A stretch of 64,000 bases of DNA. It comes from Pyxidicoccus trucidator. GTDB taxonomy: Bacteria > Myxococcota > Myxococcia > Myxococcales > Myxococcaceae. Below, piece after piece: positions 51,801 through 59,265 of the stretch. The notes under the pieces were generated by a model, which was given only the letters and a program-made list of their open reading frames with translations, searched no databases and had not been told where the DNA came from. Position 1 is the stretch's first letter. Each line of letters opens with the position of its first letter. The DNA is taken from positions 1-64,000 of the forward strand of contig NZ_JAAIXZ010000005.1 of the NCBI RefSeq assembly GCF_010894435.1, given 5' to 3'. The translations under genes were made by a program, and so were the position numbers.

Positions 51801-52252
51801 GCGCGGTCCTTGAAGCTCTGCGAGGCCGCCGGCTCGTCGATGTTCGTCATCGCCGCGTAGCAGCGCCGGAAGGACTCGGGGAAGGCGCGCAGGGCGCTCG
51901 CCCTGTCGGCGCACAGGACGGTCTGATACCCGCAGGCCACCGGCGTGCCATCGCCCTTGAGGGTCCGGAAGCAGAAGCGCAGGGAGACCTCGCCCCAGTC
52001 CTCGATGGACGTCAGCACCACGAGCCTGTCGCCCAGGTTCGCCGGGGCCAGGTTGCGCGAGTAGCCCTCGTAGGTGAGCAGCAGCACCTGCTCGAAGTCG
52101 CGCCGCAGCTCCGGCACCTCGAAGAAATGCGGGCTGAAGAGCAGGTGCTCGCGGCCGGCGCACTGGAACTTGAAGTTGGTGAGGAAGTGATGGCTCCCGT
52201 AGGCCATCGTGTCATCGAAGTGGATGTCGTACGGGACAGCGAAGAAGGCCAT
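45878..52252 (-). CDS. Iterative PUFA/enediyne-like synthase: hotdog-AT-KS-CLF-KR-DH
   Basis: 2124 aa. Domains: 1-140 hotdog thioesterase-like (IHFDDTMAYGSHHFLTNFKF, resembling enediyne thioesterases); 213-510 acyltransferase (GHSFGE, Ser308); 541-987 ketosynthase (Cys737 in DAACASS, His870 in EAHGTATP, His907 in KALIGHVGW); 1003-1300 a second KS-like domain lacking the Cys (FVVDAGAASL), i.e. a chain-length-factor type; about 1400-1840 ketoreductase (VVLLTGGGRGVTA, Tyr1752 in ADYGAANEAL); 1855-2110 dehydratase (HLVRGTPTLP, His1866). There is no ACP in cis: two ACPs are on the upstream gene. KS plus CLF is the hallmark of PUFA synthases and heterocyst-glycolipid enzymes, but the AT-first order and single-protein layout are unfamiliar to me. 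Predicted product: a polyunsaturated or partly reduced acyl chain. Confidence 0.85.
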   Translation of the reverse strand: MAFFAVPYDIHFDDTMAYGSHHFLTNFKFQCAGREHLLFSPHFFEVPELRRDFEQVLLLTYEGYSRNLAPANLGDRLVVLTSIEDWGEVSLRFCFRTLKGDGTPVACGYQTVLCADRASALRAFPESFRRCYAAMTNIDEPAASQSFKDRALRGGSAVQELFPESIRELAKSLLADPAALGTSRMVDSAPVRPSASSGPPEPAREPRLSPGSTAFLFAGQGTFEPELFVQLKALLPEARAEFAAVTEACASIGLDVTPLLAAPDAEAVRRALEQAPQLDQLGIFLSGVLGARWLGRQGVRPDVFVGHSFGEIAAMTAAGAMDLRTGAEVVCQRIRALQTTVEDEAGTLAAVALGEAETAQAIADLGGTSLEIAGRNHSRQTVVAGPRAALEQLRALLQGRGQGFTFVPSRYAFHHRDLAPAADAFRAALAGVPMRPPQGLIYSPIERRTYTGGHDELADALATHLVRPFDFLGTVETLARAGCTRFVDCGTDGRLARIVQRILPSDTSVEVTAIGGALPAEPDSARVAEARTADSSRDADTAIAVVSLGCMLPGGAKDPETYWQHIRQGISGIVDQGQLHPELVTDFAGPTGTPDRTYTLLTGLVRDADLVCPAGLDPARFQRYGREQKLLAIALSQAMSGLETTATRAPGRIQCLLGSTGDGSPEYDAALCLEAGEALLRDQGVSGAEVDLLARATRRALGVEAGSTDLAPHATLQAVVNDVVGRAVPTMLLDAACASSLYAIALGMKALEVGEADLVLAGGVFSPGPGNSCLFSQFKGLSATGSRPFDERADGVIFGEGAGVVGLMRLTEAVASGLRVHAVIRGAGLSSDGRSSSANVPRSDGQVAAMEACYAAAHVEPASIQYIEAHGTATPAGDATELKSIARVFSGKRSGIQLASVKALIGHVGWAAGAASVIKLCKALEHRLFPRQSNFDQPGAELRALGAEFEVSTREQPWPENGALPRRAATSGFGFGGTNAHLVLEEYRGGAPAPRPRPAPTEVAELVVVAAEGLFPDARGVPVAGVPAEPGVRFDSRSLRLPSSVRLLPDISEDMDVSQGLGLIVASSLVQKLGAFDTLRAGTAIVLGLEGKTRRGVEATQRVLASSTRRKLRELAHRSPDVATVLPLADRLHDAVTGSIRPSGPYTLQGMMPNVTPGRVAGALDTKGPNFVVDAGAASLAAALRASRGVLESGFELVLVGSTHVLRPGEDLGPASPAEGVAMLAVTTSAKAERLGLKPLCHLRMSVEGKRGAGPLIELPRHSASESLSVLRSVVDAAEGRASTLMFHPDAATGERLAVQVVPLETTRPGASEGFDHSAPIRYHAPVLVEQPARATRPSSLQGRRVLFIAQDEAVARELAAQAHTLCGPEHLILRAGTAGAEGQLRSIDLSREETAMAGLDALGFEPEVIVAVCRLEPGSGESEVVSDTALRHEALELLFLTARSAYERLSAGEVSLASLCIGGVGPRRTLHPVTGLFAGMLKSLGREVPARNVRAISTSALPLAAALELVATELGSEDDGVPPVEVCFDGPRRCVRRLRPTEVTADPAPTFDSRSVVLLTGGGRGVTAVLAGALLKRYGCTVVLVGRSSPGEAPERILQARDEDLPEVEREFYAAELASQRGVRMPELRKRFDRHLATRELRSTLDGLSRLPGRMVYRTADVTRPEEVERVVHELAREHGRLDLVVHGAGTQTSKKLNRRSLSELRTNLDTKLLGLRNLHVACTSRFARPVPFHVLTSAFSFIGNDGQADYGAANEALDRLCAWVSDASQEVRWCSVGWLAWDGIGMTRGSEYKVLGASRQLRGIRAEEGEALFLQLVDGRPREPINVQLTESERAYYGLELLPARPMRRELVVDAQSVPCLEDHLVRGTPTLPGAWALDLMLQAALGDGRPELRTVTIEDVRFSRFIRVKPGGQQSLRAECTSLVDEPSRLCVHVKLAGDIVHASGAVLERDLVYAEARFTLTAEPPRATPQLDAATPSGSGLKVGDPHCAAGAPIELRKMFDCLEEIRLDGTARFARLGLPTTPRQAGSAVPALVLDAALRLSAMHVEGVSSAVFAPIQFQRATFDRGLVETRDGVPLRLSLKALAPRMEGDLLQCGSVAALDEAGRLRMLLEGGLARPMA

Positions 52253-52275
52253 GGCAGGTAGCTCCAGGAAGAGGC

Positions 52276-53808
52276 TCAGGACTCGAGGGCGAGGAGCGCT
52301 CGCACGTCATGGCCGTTGCGGTGGTGGTGGGCCGGGCTGCGCGGGCGCTGCTCGACTGGCAACAGCCCGTCCACGGTTCCAGAGAGTCCGGCGTCGACGA
52401 CCCAGATGGCGCCATTCACCCGCCGGGTCTTCTGTCCCAGCAGCAGCTCCGTCACGTCGGCGACGTCATCGGCGGTGCACAGCTGGCCACCGGGTGTGGC
52501 CGCCTCCCAGCGGGCGATGCGCTCGGCCGCGTCGGGGAACATCCCGAGCAGCTCTCCATGCACCGGGCCGGCGGACACGCAGTTGGTGCGGATGCCGTCG
52601 GGAGCCAGCTCGGCGGCCAGGTAGCGCGTGAGGGACTCGACGCCTGCCTTCACCACGCCCTGGCAGCCCAGGTCGTGCATGTACCGCTGGGACATGGAGG
52701 TGGACATGGTGACGATGCGGCCGCCGCCGCGAGCGGCCATCAGCGGACGCGCGCGCATGGCGCACTCGTAGGTGCCGGTGATGCAGGTGCGGAACGCCTT
52801 GTCCCAGTCGCGAGGGGAAATCTCGTCGAAGGGCCCGATGAGGCCGTTGGACGCGTTGCACACCAGGAAGTCGAGTCCCCCGAGCTGCGTGGAGATGGTG
52901 GAGAACATCCGCTCCAGGTGCTCTTCCTGGGCGACGGAGCCCCACACGTGCAGCGCCTTTCCTCCGGCGGCGACGATTTCGCGAGCCGTCTTCTCGCCTT
53001 CATCCCGGGAGTGGAAGGAGTTCACGACGACCGTGGCTCCGGCGCTCGCGAGCCGGGTGGCGATGACCTTGCCGATGCCCTTCCCGGAGCCGGTGACGAG
53101 GGCAACCTTCCCCGCGAAGGGCAGGGCGGGCCGTGGGGAGACGGGGGAGGGGAATACGGGCGTGCTCACCTCGCGCGAGGGGGCCTTCGGCGCAGGCGGC
53201 GGGGGCAGCTGCGCGCGGGCCGCGTCGCAGAAGGCGGCGATGGTGCGCAGTCGCTGGGACGGCTTCGGACCCTTCTCCAGCCCGAGCTCCTTGACGAGCA
53301 CGGCCAGCACCTCGGCCTGCTTCACGGAGTCGATGCCGAGGTCATCCTCCAGGTCGGCGTCCAGGGTGAGGAGCTCCTCTGGGTAGCGCGTCACCCGCGC
53401 GAACACGGCGCGCACCCGGCCCTCCAGGTCCGACACGGCGCTCGCGGACGGTGGCGGCACGGGAGCGGGGGCTGCGCTCGGTGCCACGGAGGCCGGCGGA
53501 GAGAGCGGAGCCGGCGCCTTCGGTGCGGGCGAGCCCGCCAGCAACTGCGTCACCACCTCCGCGATGGCGCCGAGCGTCCGGGACTTCGCGCCCCGGGGCA
53601 GCCGCTCGGCCGGGAGGTTGAACTCACGTCCGACGACGGCGACGATTTCCGCGAGCTTGACCGAGTCGATGCCGAGCTCGTCCTCGAGCTGGGCGTCCGC
53701 CGTGAGGATGTCCAGGGGATACCGTGTAACTGTAGCAGCGCAGTGTCTGACCCTCTCCAGGACGTTTGAAGTGGCCGCGGCAACCGGAAGTGACGTAGAT
53801 GTAGACAT
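52276..53808 (-). CDS. Tandem ACP fused to FabL-like reductase
   Basis: 510 aa. Two acyl-carrier domains with the PUFA-synthase core LGIDSVK: Ser49 and Ser161 carry the phosphopantetheine arm. Ala/Pro-rich linkers separate them from each other and from an SDR domain (231-480) with NAD(P) motif TGSGKGIG, VCNASNGLIGPFDE and STSMSQRYMHDLGCQGVVKA. The latter resembles enoyl-ACP reductase FabL (and its FPD/FPN tail, GMFPD), although the second Tyr of the FabL active site appears to be Leu. It would supply the carriers, and possibly enoyl reduction, to the 2124-aa synthase that begins 24 bp downstream. First gene of the operon, with GAGG before the ATG. Confidence 0.83.
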   Translation of the reverse strand: MSTSTSLPVAAATSNVLERVRHCAATVTRYPLDILTADAQLEDELGIDSVKLAEIVAVVGREFNLPAERLPRGAKSRTLGAIAEVVTQLLAGSPAPKAPAPLSPPASVAPSAAPAPVPPPSASAVSDLEGRVRAVFARVTRYPEELLTLDADLEDDLGIDSVKQAEVLAVLVKELGLEKGPKPSQRLRTIAAFCDAARAQLPPPPAPKAPSREVSTPVFPSPVSPRPALPFAGKVALVTGSGKGIGKVIATRLASAGATVVVNSFHSRDEGEKTAREIVAAGGKALHVWGSVAQEEHLERMFSTISTQLGGLDFLVCNASNGLIGPFDEISPRDWDKAFRTCITGTYECAMRARPLMAARGGGRIVTMSTSMSQRYMHDLGCQGVVKAGVESLTRYLAAELAPDGIRTNCVSAGPVHGELLGMFPDAAERIARWEAATPGGQLCTADDVADVTELLLGQKTRRVNGAIWVVDAGLSGTVDGLLPVEQRPRSPAHHHRNGHDVRALLALES

Positions 53809-54381
53809 CCCGAACCCTCGTTGTTTTTAACTACCCAGGTTGCGAATCTGCACCATTGGTCTGACATGCCTTCAGCGAAGGGAAGGGTGGTCGCCCCGGA
53901 ACTTCCTCAGGACCCTGTGCGGTGGGGTACGGAGGAGTCCGTCAGGGCTGGTTCGCGAGACAGGCGGGGTTGCCTCACGGAAGGGCGGCCGCGCACGGCG
54001 GAGCCGGACAGGCCCGCGGAGTGGGAGACCTTCCACGCAGGGTGAGCCACGGCGGAATGAGCGTTCCTTCCACTTTCACCCGCCCAGGAGGGCCCCTCCA
54101 CCTGGGCAAGCGGTGGCGGAATGAGCGTTCCTTCCGCTTCCACCCGGCCGACAGGCAGGGGGCAAGGTGCTCACCGAGACGGGCGAGGGGCCAGGTGTGG
54201 GGCCTCGCGGTGCATTCCGGAGTCACGTGCACCCCTGCGGTCGGCGGCACGTCTTCCCGCACGCAAGGTCCTCTCCGTCACGAGGTCCGCTCGCGACAGC
54301 GCGCACGCCGACGGCAGCCGCCACGCAGGCCTGCGTCGTGCCGGTCATCCCAGGACTGGCGGGACTCCTCCTCGTCCTGAA
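53809..54381. other. 573-bp upstream region of the lipid-synthase operon
   Basis: Upstream of the operon start and downstream of the GFA gene. Contents: an A-rich stretch near 53826-53832 next to the ATG, probably the promoter; two direct repeats at 54051-54084 and 54115-54149 with a hairpin between. Several open frames cross it on both strands, but none has a recognisable product. Confidence 0.5.
54051..54149. repeat. Two ~34-bp direct repeats flanking a hairpin
   Basis: GGCGGAATGAGCGTTCCTTC occurs at 54051 and 54115 (64-bp period), and the similarity continues about 14 bp as CACTTTCACCCG / CGCTTCCACCCG. Each copy contains GGAA-N6-TTCC dyad symmetry. Between them CCCAGGAGGG and TCCACCTGGG (54083-54106) can pair. 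This could be regulator sites 240-340 bp upstream of the synthase operon, or a tandem copy of a terminator-like element. Confidence 0.7.
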
Positions 54382-54873
54382 TCAGTCGACTTCGACGCCG
54401 TGGCGCTGGTGCCACTCGGCGATGGACTCCTTGGGGTAGCGCTTGAACTTCTTGTCCTTCTTCGCGGCCTGGACGAGGACCCAGTCCGGCTTGAACTCGA
54501 GCATGATGTGCACCTGCTCGGGAGGCACGGGCAGCGGCGTGTCGATGGCGGACGCGAACGGGTGGATGAGGTCCGGCCAGGTCGGGTCATAGAGCCACAG
54601 CGCCGAGCCGCACCGGCCGCAGAAGTTCCGCTGTCCCGTGCTCTTGCGCGGCCGCGCGTCCTCGGGGTTCTGGACACGCGCGCGGTACACCTTGAGGTGC
54701 TGCTTGCCGCGCACCTTGAGCGAGCGAGCGTCCCCGGACAGGTTGATGGCGTAGCCGCCGCCGCCCTGCGTCTTGCGGCAGATGGAGCAGTAGCAGCGCA
54801 TGAAGGGCTGCGGATGCTGCGTCTCGACGCTGAAGCGAACACCGCGACAGTGGCAGGAACCTTCGAGCTTCAT
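54382..54873 (-). CDS. GFA-family (glutathione-dependent formaldehyde-activating-like) zinc protein
   Basis: 163 aa, GGAGG just before the ATG. Zinc-ligand Cys groups of the GFA/CENP-V fold are intact: SCHCRG, RCYCSICRKTQG and FCGRCGSALW. Most bacterial members lack a demonstrated reaction; the formaldehyde/glutathione link applies to few. The C-terminal 30 residues (KKDKKFKRYPKESIAEWHQR) are basic. Single gene between the lipid-synthase control region and the glucan operon. Confidence 0.85.
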   Translation of the reverse strand: MKLEGSCHCRGVRFSVETQHPQPFMRCYCSICRKTQGGGGYAINLSGDARSLKVRGKQHLKVYRARVQNPEDARPRKSTGQRNFCGRCGSALWLYDPTWPDLIHPFASAIDTPLPVPPEQVHIMLEFKPDWVLVQAAKKDKKFKRYPKESIAEWHQRHGVEVD

Positions 54874-55087
54874 CCGTCCTCCATGCGCAGGGGTGGACCC
54901 GGGACCGCGCGCCCCTGCCCCCTGGCTTGGGGGCTCACATCCAATGATAGGTATACGTGAGCAGCAGCCCAGGCACCCCGGGGCGCTTGCCCGGACGGTC
55001 TTCATCTTGACGAACTGGAGTTGAAGCTCGAGCCGAGGGGCTCCAGCGCCTGTTCGGCGCGAGCCACCTGTCGGTCATCACCGCGTC

Positions 55088-55125
55088 ACCGACCGCCCGG
55101 GGCCAGGAGCCCCCGGGCGGTCGGT
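55088..55125. terminator. Very strong hairpin ending the glucan operon
   Basis: ACCGACCGCCCGGGG, loop CCAGGAGC, CCCCGGGCGGTCGGT: a perfect 15-bp stem, 16 bp past the stop of the repeat lipoprotein gene. It marks the end of the operon running from 63376 to 55141. Confidence 0.8.
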
Positions 55126-55140
55126 GTCCTGCCGTACTGC

Positions 55141-58100
55141 TCAGGGGGCGGTGACGGTACCCACGTTCTCACCCGAGAAACCGTCGCCGAACCTGCCGTT
55201 GCCGCCGCGGTCGTTCCGGTCGCCGTAGCAGTACGGGCCACCGTTGAGCGAGTAGCGATAGGTGTACGACGTGCCGGCTGGCAACTCCGGCAGGCTGGCC
55301 GAGAACTGGTCGTTGCTGCCGTTCTCGTCGCTGAGGTACGGCGCCGCGATCCACGTCCAGCCAGAGACGCCCGGGTCGCTGCTCGTGCTGCCGTAGCCCA
55401 GCTCCGCGACGAGGCCCGGAGTCACTCCCGTCTGGTTGGTGAGGCCCTCCTCGTACACCTGGCCATAGACATTCCGGTCGCCACCGGTGGTCGGCATGGA
55501 GAACGGCCACTGCAGGTTGCAGTAGTCGATGGCGGAGTGCTTGTTCACGGTCAGCGCATGCTGCTGGCCGGCCGTGTAGCCACCCACGTCGCTGCCATCC
55601 TTGTCGCAGTACGTCCACGTGGAGCCGTCGGTGCTGTAGCGCAGGCCCACCGCGCGACCGCCCTCATAGGCCGGGTGGATTGTCGCGGTGAACTCATCCG
55701 TGTTCGCCTCATCCGCCGCCTCGTTCGCGTACGTCGCGACCTTCCACGTGAAGCCCGCCGGGTTGGCGGAAGCATCCACGTCGGCGTTGCCCAGGCCCAC
55801 CTGCACCTGGAGGTTGGCGCCCGGCCCGGCGCCGTCGGTGACGCCGGGGATGCGCACGCGGCCCGTGGCCGTGACGGCGTCCCCGCTGCCCACCGTCGTC
55901 CCGTTCACGGTCTGCAGCCGGCAGACAGGCGCGGCCGCGCTCTGCACCGTCAGCGTGCCCACATCGGCCAGGTCGAAGCCGTCATCCGTGCCGTCGGCGT
56001 CGCAGTACACGAACGGCCCGCCGCTCAGGCTGACGCGGTAGGCGAACCGGTAGCTGCCCACCGTGCCCGGGTTGGGCAACGTGGCGCGGTACTCGTCGTT
56101 GTCACCGTTGCCCGTGTCCGCGCCATACGTCGCCGCCGTCCACTGCCAGGCCGCGTCCGTCTGCGCCACCCCGGTGGGGCCGTAGCCAAGCTCGGCCACG
56201 ATGTTCGCGCCGGCACCGTTGCCCGCCGTCACGCCCGCCTCGTGCACCTGCACGTGGACGGGCTTGGAGGCCGCCTCGCCCTCCAGGTACGTCTCGCTCG
56301 GGGGCGCACCGCCCGCCGGGCCGCCCAGGCGGCACCAGTCCACCGTCGGAGGCACCACTGCGGCCACCGTCAGCAGCGCGCCCTGGGCCGTTTGGTAGCC
56401 GTTGGCGCTGCCATCCAGGTCGCAGTAGGCCCAGGCGCCCGTCTGGTAGCGGAAGCGCATCGCCACCGCGTAGGGGCCTTCCATCGCCGGGGCCGTCAGC
56501 GCGGTCTCGTAGACGTCCTGCGTGTTGCTGTCCGACTCAGCCGAGTAGTTCGCGGTCGTCCAGCTCCAGCCGGACGCCGTCGCCGGGTCGGAGCTGTTCG
56601 GACCGAAGCCCACCTCCGCGGTGAGGCCCGCGCCCGCGCCGCTGGTGGTGTCCGTCACCGTCGTCACCAGCGCCTTGCCGCGCACCACCTGCGTGGTGCC
56701 ACCCGGCGTCGCGCTCAGCGACGCGGGGCCCAGCAGCTGGCACGTGTCCACGGCCACCGGCCGCACCTCGAGGTTGCCCGCCTGCGCGAGCGTGAAGCCA
56801 GCCGCGGCCAGGCCGTCCGCGTCGCAGTAGCGGTAGGCCCCGCCGTTGACGTTGAAGCGGAAGGCGAACTTGTACTGGCCCGCCACGCCCGGGTTGGGCA
56901 GCGGGGCCTTCCACTCGTCATTGCTGTTGCCGCCGCCCGACTCGCGGTTGAACGCGGCGCCGGTGGACGTCCACTGCCACGACGCGGCGGTCGGCTCGTC
57001 TGTCACCGGCCCGTAGCCCACCTGGCCCTGGATGCCCGTGCCCGCGCCCGTGCCCGGCGTCACGCCATCCATGTACACCTGGGCGTAGATCTCCTTCGCC
57101 GCCTGGCCCACGCGGTAGACCTCGTTCGGCGGCGCCTCGGTGGCCTCGCCACCCAGCTTGCACCAGCCGATGGAGATGTCCTGCGGCGCGCTCACGGTGA
57201 GCCCACCCAGCTTCGTCGTGTCGAAGCCCGCGGCCCCGACGCTGTTGCCGTCCGCGTCGCAGTACATGAACGCGCCGTCGTTCACCTGGAAGCGGTACGC
57301 GAAGCCGTAGCTGCCCACCACGCCCGGGTTGGGCAGGGTGGCCTCGTACTCGTCGTTGTTCTCCCCGATGTCGCCCTTGTACGCAGCCGCCGTCGTCCAG
57401 TTCCAGTTCGCGGAGGTGGTCGGATTCTCTCCCAGCGGACCCCAGCCGAGCTGGGCCACGACGTTGGTGCCCGCGCCCGCGCCGGTCGTCACGCTCTGCA
57501 CGTACACCTGGCCCACCACCTTGCGGTTGGCCTGCGCCGTGGTCGCGTACGTCACCGTCTCCGGCGTGTTGTTCCCATCCGGCCCCAGCTTGCAGTAGCC
57601 GATGACCTTGGGGACCACCACCGTGCCGGTGACGTTGAGCGTGCCCAACTGCTCCAGCTCGAAGTCCTGGCCGCCGTCGTCGACGCCGTTGCCGTCACAC
57701 ACGCGCATCGGGCCGCCGTTGGCGGCGAAGCGCACCGCGTAGCGGTACTCACCATTGACGCCGGGGTTGGGCAGCGTGCCCTTCCACTCGTCGTTGACGG
57801 TGAAGTTGTCCTTGTTCCACGCCAGCGCCGTGGACCAGTTCCACAGCGGCGAGGTGCGAGGGTCCTCATTCGCGGGGCCCCAGCCGATCTGACCCACCAG
57901 GCCCGGGCCGGCGCCCACCTTGTCCGTCACGCCCGCCATGAAGACCTGGGCGAAGACGGTCTTCAGCGTGGTCGTCTGCGTGGTGAGGTAGCTGATGGCC
58001 TCCGGGGCCTTCTGGTCCTCGCCAATCTTGCACCAGCCCACCTGCGGCTTCGGCGCCTCGTTGCCCACGGTGAGGGTGCCCAGCTTGCCCACGTTGAAGG

Positions 58101-59259
58101 TCAGGGGGCCCTCGGTGCTGTCGTTGACGCCGTCCGCGTCGCACACGCGCCAGGCGTTCTCGCTGATGCTGAAGCGGAAGGCGACGCGCCAGGTGCCCTC
58201 GGTGCCCGGGTTGGGCAGGTCGGCCTCCCACTCGTCGTTGTTGCCGTGCTCCGCCTTGTACGTGGCGTTGACCCACGTCCACGCCGCGGAGTCGCGCGGG
58301 TCCGAGTCCGCCGGGCCGTAGCCCAGCTGCGCCACCAGCCCCGAGCCCGCTCCGGCGCCCTGGGTGATGCCCGCCGCGTACACCTGGCCCGCCACCTTGA
58401 TGAGCGTCGTGTCCGCCGGCCGGTAGAAGAGCTCCGGGTTGGCGCCACTCCCATCCGGGCCCAGCTTGCAGTAGTCCACGCGAGGCCGGGCGATGAACAC
58501 CCGCCGCATCATCGCCGCAGCGACGCCGTTGGCGATGCCATCGCCGTCCGCCATCACCCACGTCGCCCCGCCGTCGATGGAGAAGCGGATGGTGACGACC
58601 CACTCGCGATTCTCACCACCAATCGGCGGCTGGAGCAGCACGTTGCCCTTGTAGACATCCGCCTCGCCGCTGTCCGAGTCCATCTCGTAGGTGGCCGCCT
58701 CCCAGGTGTAGCTCGCCGGGTTGAGCAGCTCCGCGTCGCCCGGGGCGAAGCCCACCTGCGCCCGGACGCCACCTCCCTGGCCCACGCCGCGGGTGAGGCC
58801 CGCCACGGTGATGGCGCCCCTCACGGTGATGCCCACCGGCTGCCCGCCGCTCACCGCGTCGGTGTTGCCGTTGAGCACCTCGGCCTGGGCGATGTTGGGC
58901 GCTGGCGGGCCTTCGTAGGTGAAGCCATTCACCAGCACGCCGTACCCGCCGTCCGGGTTCACCACCCGCACGTGCACCTGCGCGGATGTGGCCGTCGGCG
59001 TGTAGCCGTAGATGCGGAACGTGTTGACCACCACCGTCCGCTGGACTTCCAAATCCCCCAGGAAGACCTTCGCGCCGTCCTGGAAGCCGGAGCCATAGAC
59101 GTTGATGAGCGTGTTGCCCGCGATGGGGCCCCCCGTGGGCTGGATTTCCCTCACGGTGGGCGGGGTGGGCTCGGGCGGGCGACCCTCGTCGGAGTCACCA
59201 CACGCGACGGCGAGCAACGGCAATACGAGCAGCAGGGTCCGGAGACAACGAGACGACAT
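55141..59259 (-). CDS. Giant lipoprotein: IPT/TIG domain plus nine ~115-aa repeats
   Basis: 1372 aa. Signal and lipobox (LLAVAC), a linker, one IPT/TIG Ig-like domain (residues about 33-117: VREIQPTGGPIAGNTLINVY, GSGFQDGAKVFLGD), then nine repeats. Their consensus is QVYxxGVTxGAGAGxGLxAQ, LGYGP, WTWxxATY, NNDEYxAxLPNPG, YRFAYRFSxNGGxWxYCDAD. Most repeats carry the CDADG ending and a Cys before a KLGxxG spacer, so disulfide links are likely. Repeats 1, 6 and 8 are the most divergent. It begins 6 bp after the malG stop with AGGGG upstream, so it is the last gene of a maltodextrin-type transport operon. I infer a surface glucan-binding or -presenting protein; no catalytic motif was seen. Confidence 0.78.
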   Translation of the reverse strand: MSSRCLRTLLLVLPLLAVACGDSDEGRPPEPTPPTVREIQPTGGPIAGNTLINVYGSGFQDGAKVFLGDLEVQRTVVVNTFRIYGYTPTATSAQVHVRVVNPDGGYGVLVNGFTYEGPPAPNIAQAEVLNGNTDAVSGGQPVGITVRGAITVAGLTRGVGQGGGVRAQVGFAPGDAELLNPASYTWEAATYEMDSDSGEADVYKGNVLLQPPIGGENREWVVTIRFSIDGGATWVMADGDGIANGVAAAMMRRVFIARPRVDYCKLGPDGSGANPELFYRPADTTLIKVAGQVYAAGITQGAGAGSGLVAQLGYGPADSDPRDSAAWTWVNATYKAEHGNNDEWEADLPNPGTEGTWRVAFRFSISENAWRVCDADGVNDSTEGPLTFNVGKLGTLTVGNEAPKPQVGWCKIGEDQKAPEAISYLTTQTTTLKTVFAQVFMAGVTDKVGAGPGLVGQIGWGPANEDPRTSPLWNWSTALAWNKDNFTVNDEWKGTLPNPGVNGEYRYAVRFAANGGPMRVCDGNGVDDGGQDFELEQLGTLNVTGTVVVPKVIGYCKLGPDGNNTPETVTYATTAQANRKVVGQVYVQSVTTGAGAGTNVVAQLGWGPLGENPTTSANWNWTTAAAYKGDIGENNDEYEATLPNPGVVGSYGFAYRFQVNDGAFMYCDADGNSVGAAGFDTTKLGGLTVSAPQDISIGWCKLGGEATEAPPNEVYRVGQAAKEIYAQVYMDGVTPGTGAGTGIQGQVGYGPVTDEPTAASWQWTSTGAAFNRESGGGNSNDEWKAPLPNPGVAGQYKFAFRFNVNGGAYRYCDADGLAAAGFTLAQAGNLEVRPVAVDTCQLLGPASLSATPGGTTQVVRGKALVTTVTDTTSGAGAGLTAEVGFGPNSSDPATASGWSWTTANYSAESDSNTQDVYETALTAPAMEGPYAVAMRFRYQTGAWAYCDLDGSANGYQTAQGALLTVAAVVPPTVDWCRLGGPAGGAPPSETYLEGEAASKPVHVQVHEAGVTAGNGAGANIVAELGYGPTGVAQTDAAWQWTAATYGADTGNGDNDEYRATLPNPGTVGSYRFAYRVSLSGGPFVYCDADGTDDGFDLADVGTLTVQSAAAPVCRLQTVNGTTVGSGDAVTATGRVRIPGVTDGAGPGANLQVQVGLGNADVDASANPAGFTWKVATYANEAADEANTDEFTATIHPAYEGGRAVGLRYSTDGSTWTYCDKDGSDVGGYTAGQQHALTVNKHSAIDYCNLQWPFSMPTTGGDRNVYGQVYEEGLTNQTGVTPGLVAELGYGSTSSDPGVSGWTWIAAPYLSDENGSNDQFSASLPELPAGTSYTYRYSLNGGPYCYGDRNDRGGNGRFGDGFSGENVGTVTAP

Positions 59260-59265
59260 CGGCCA

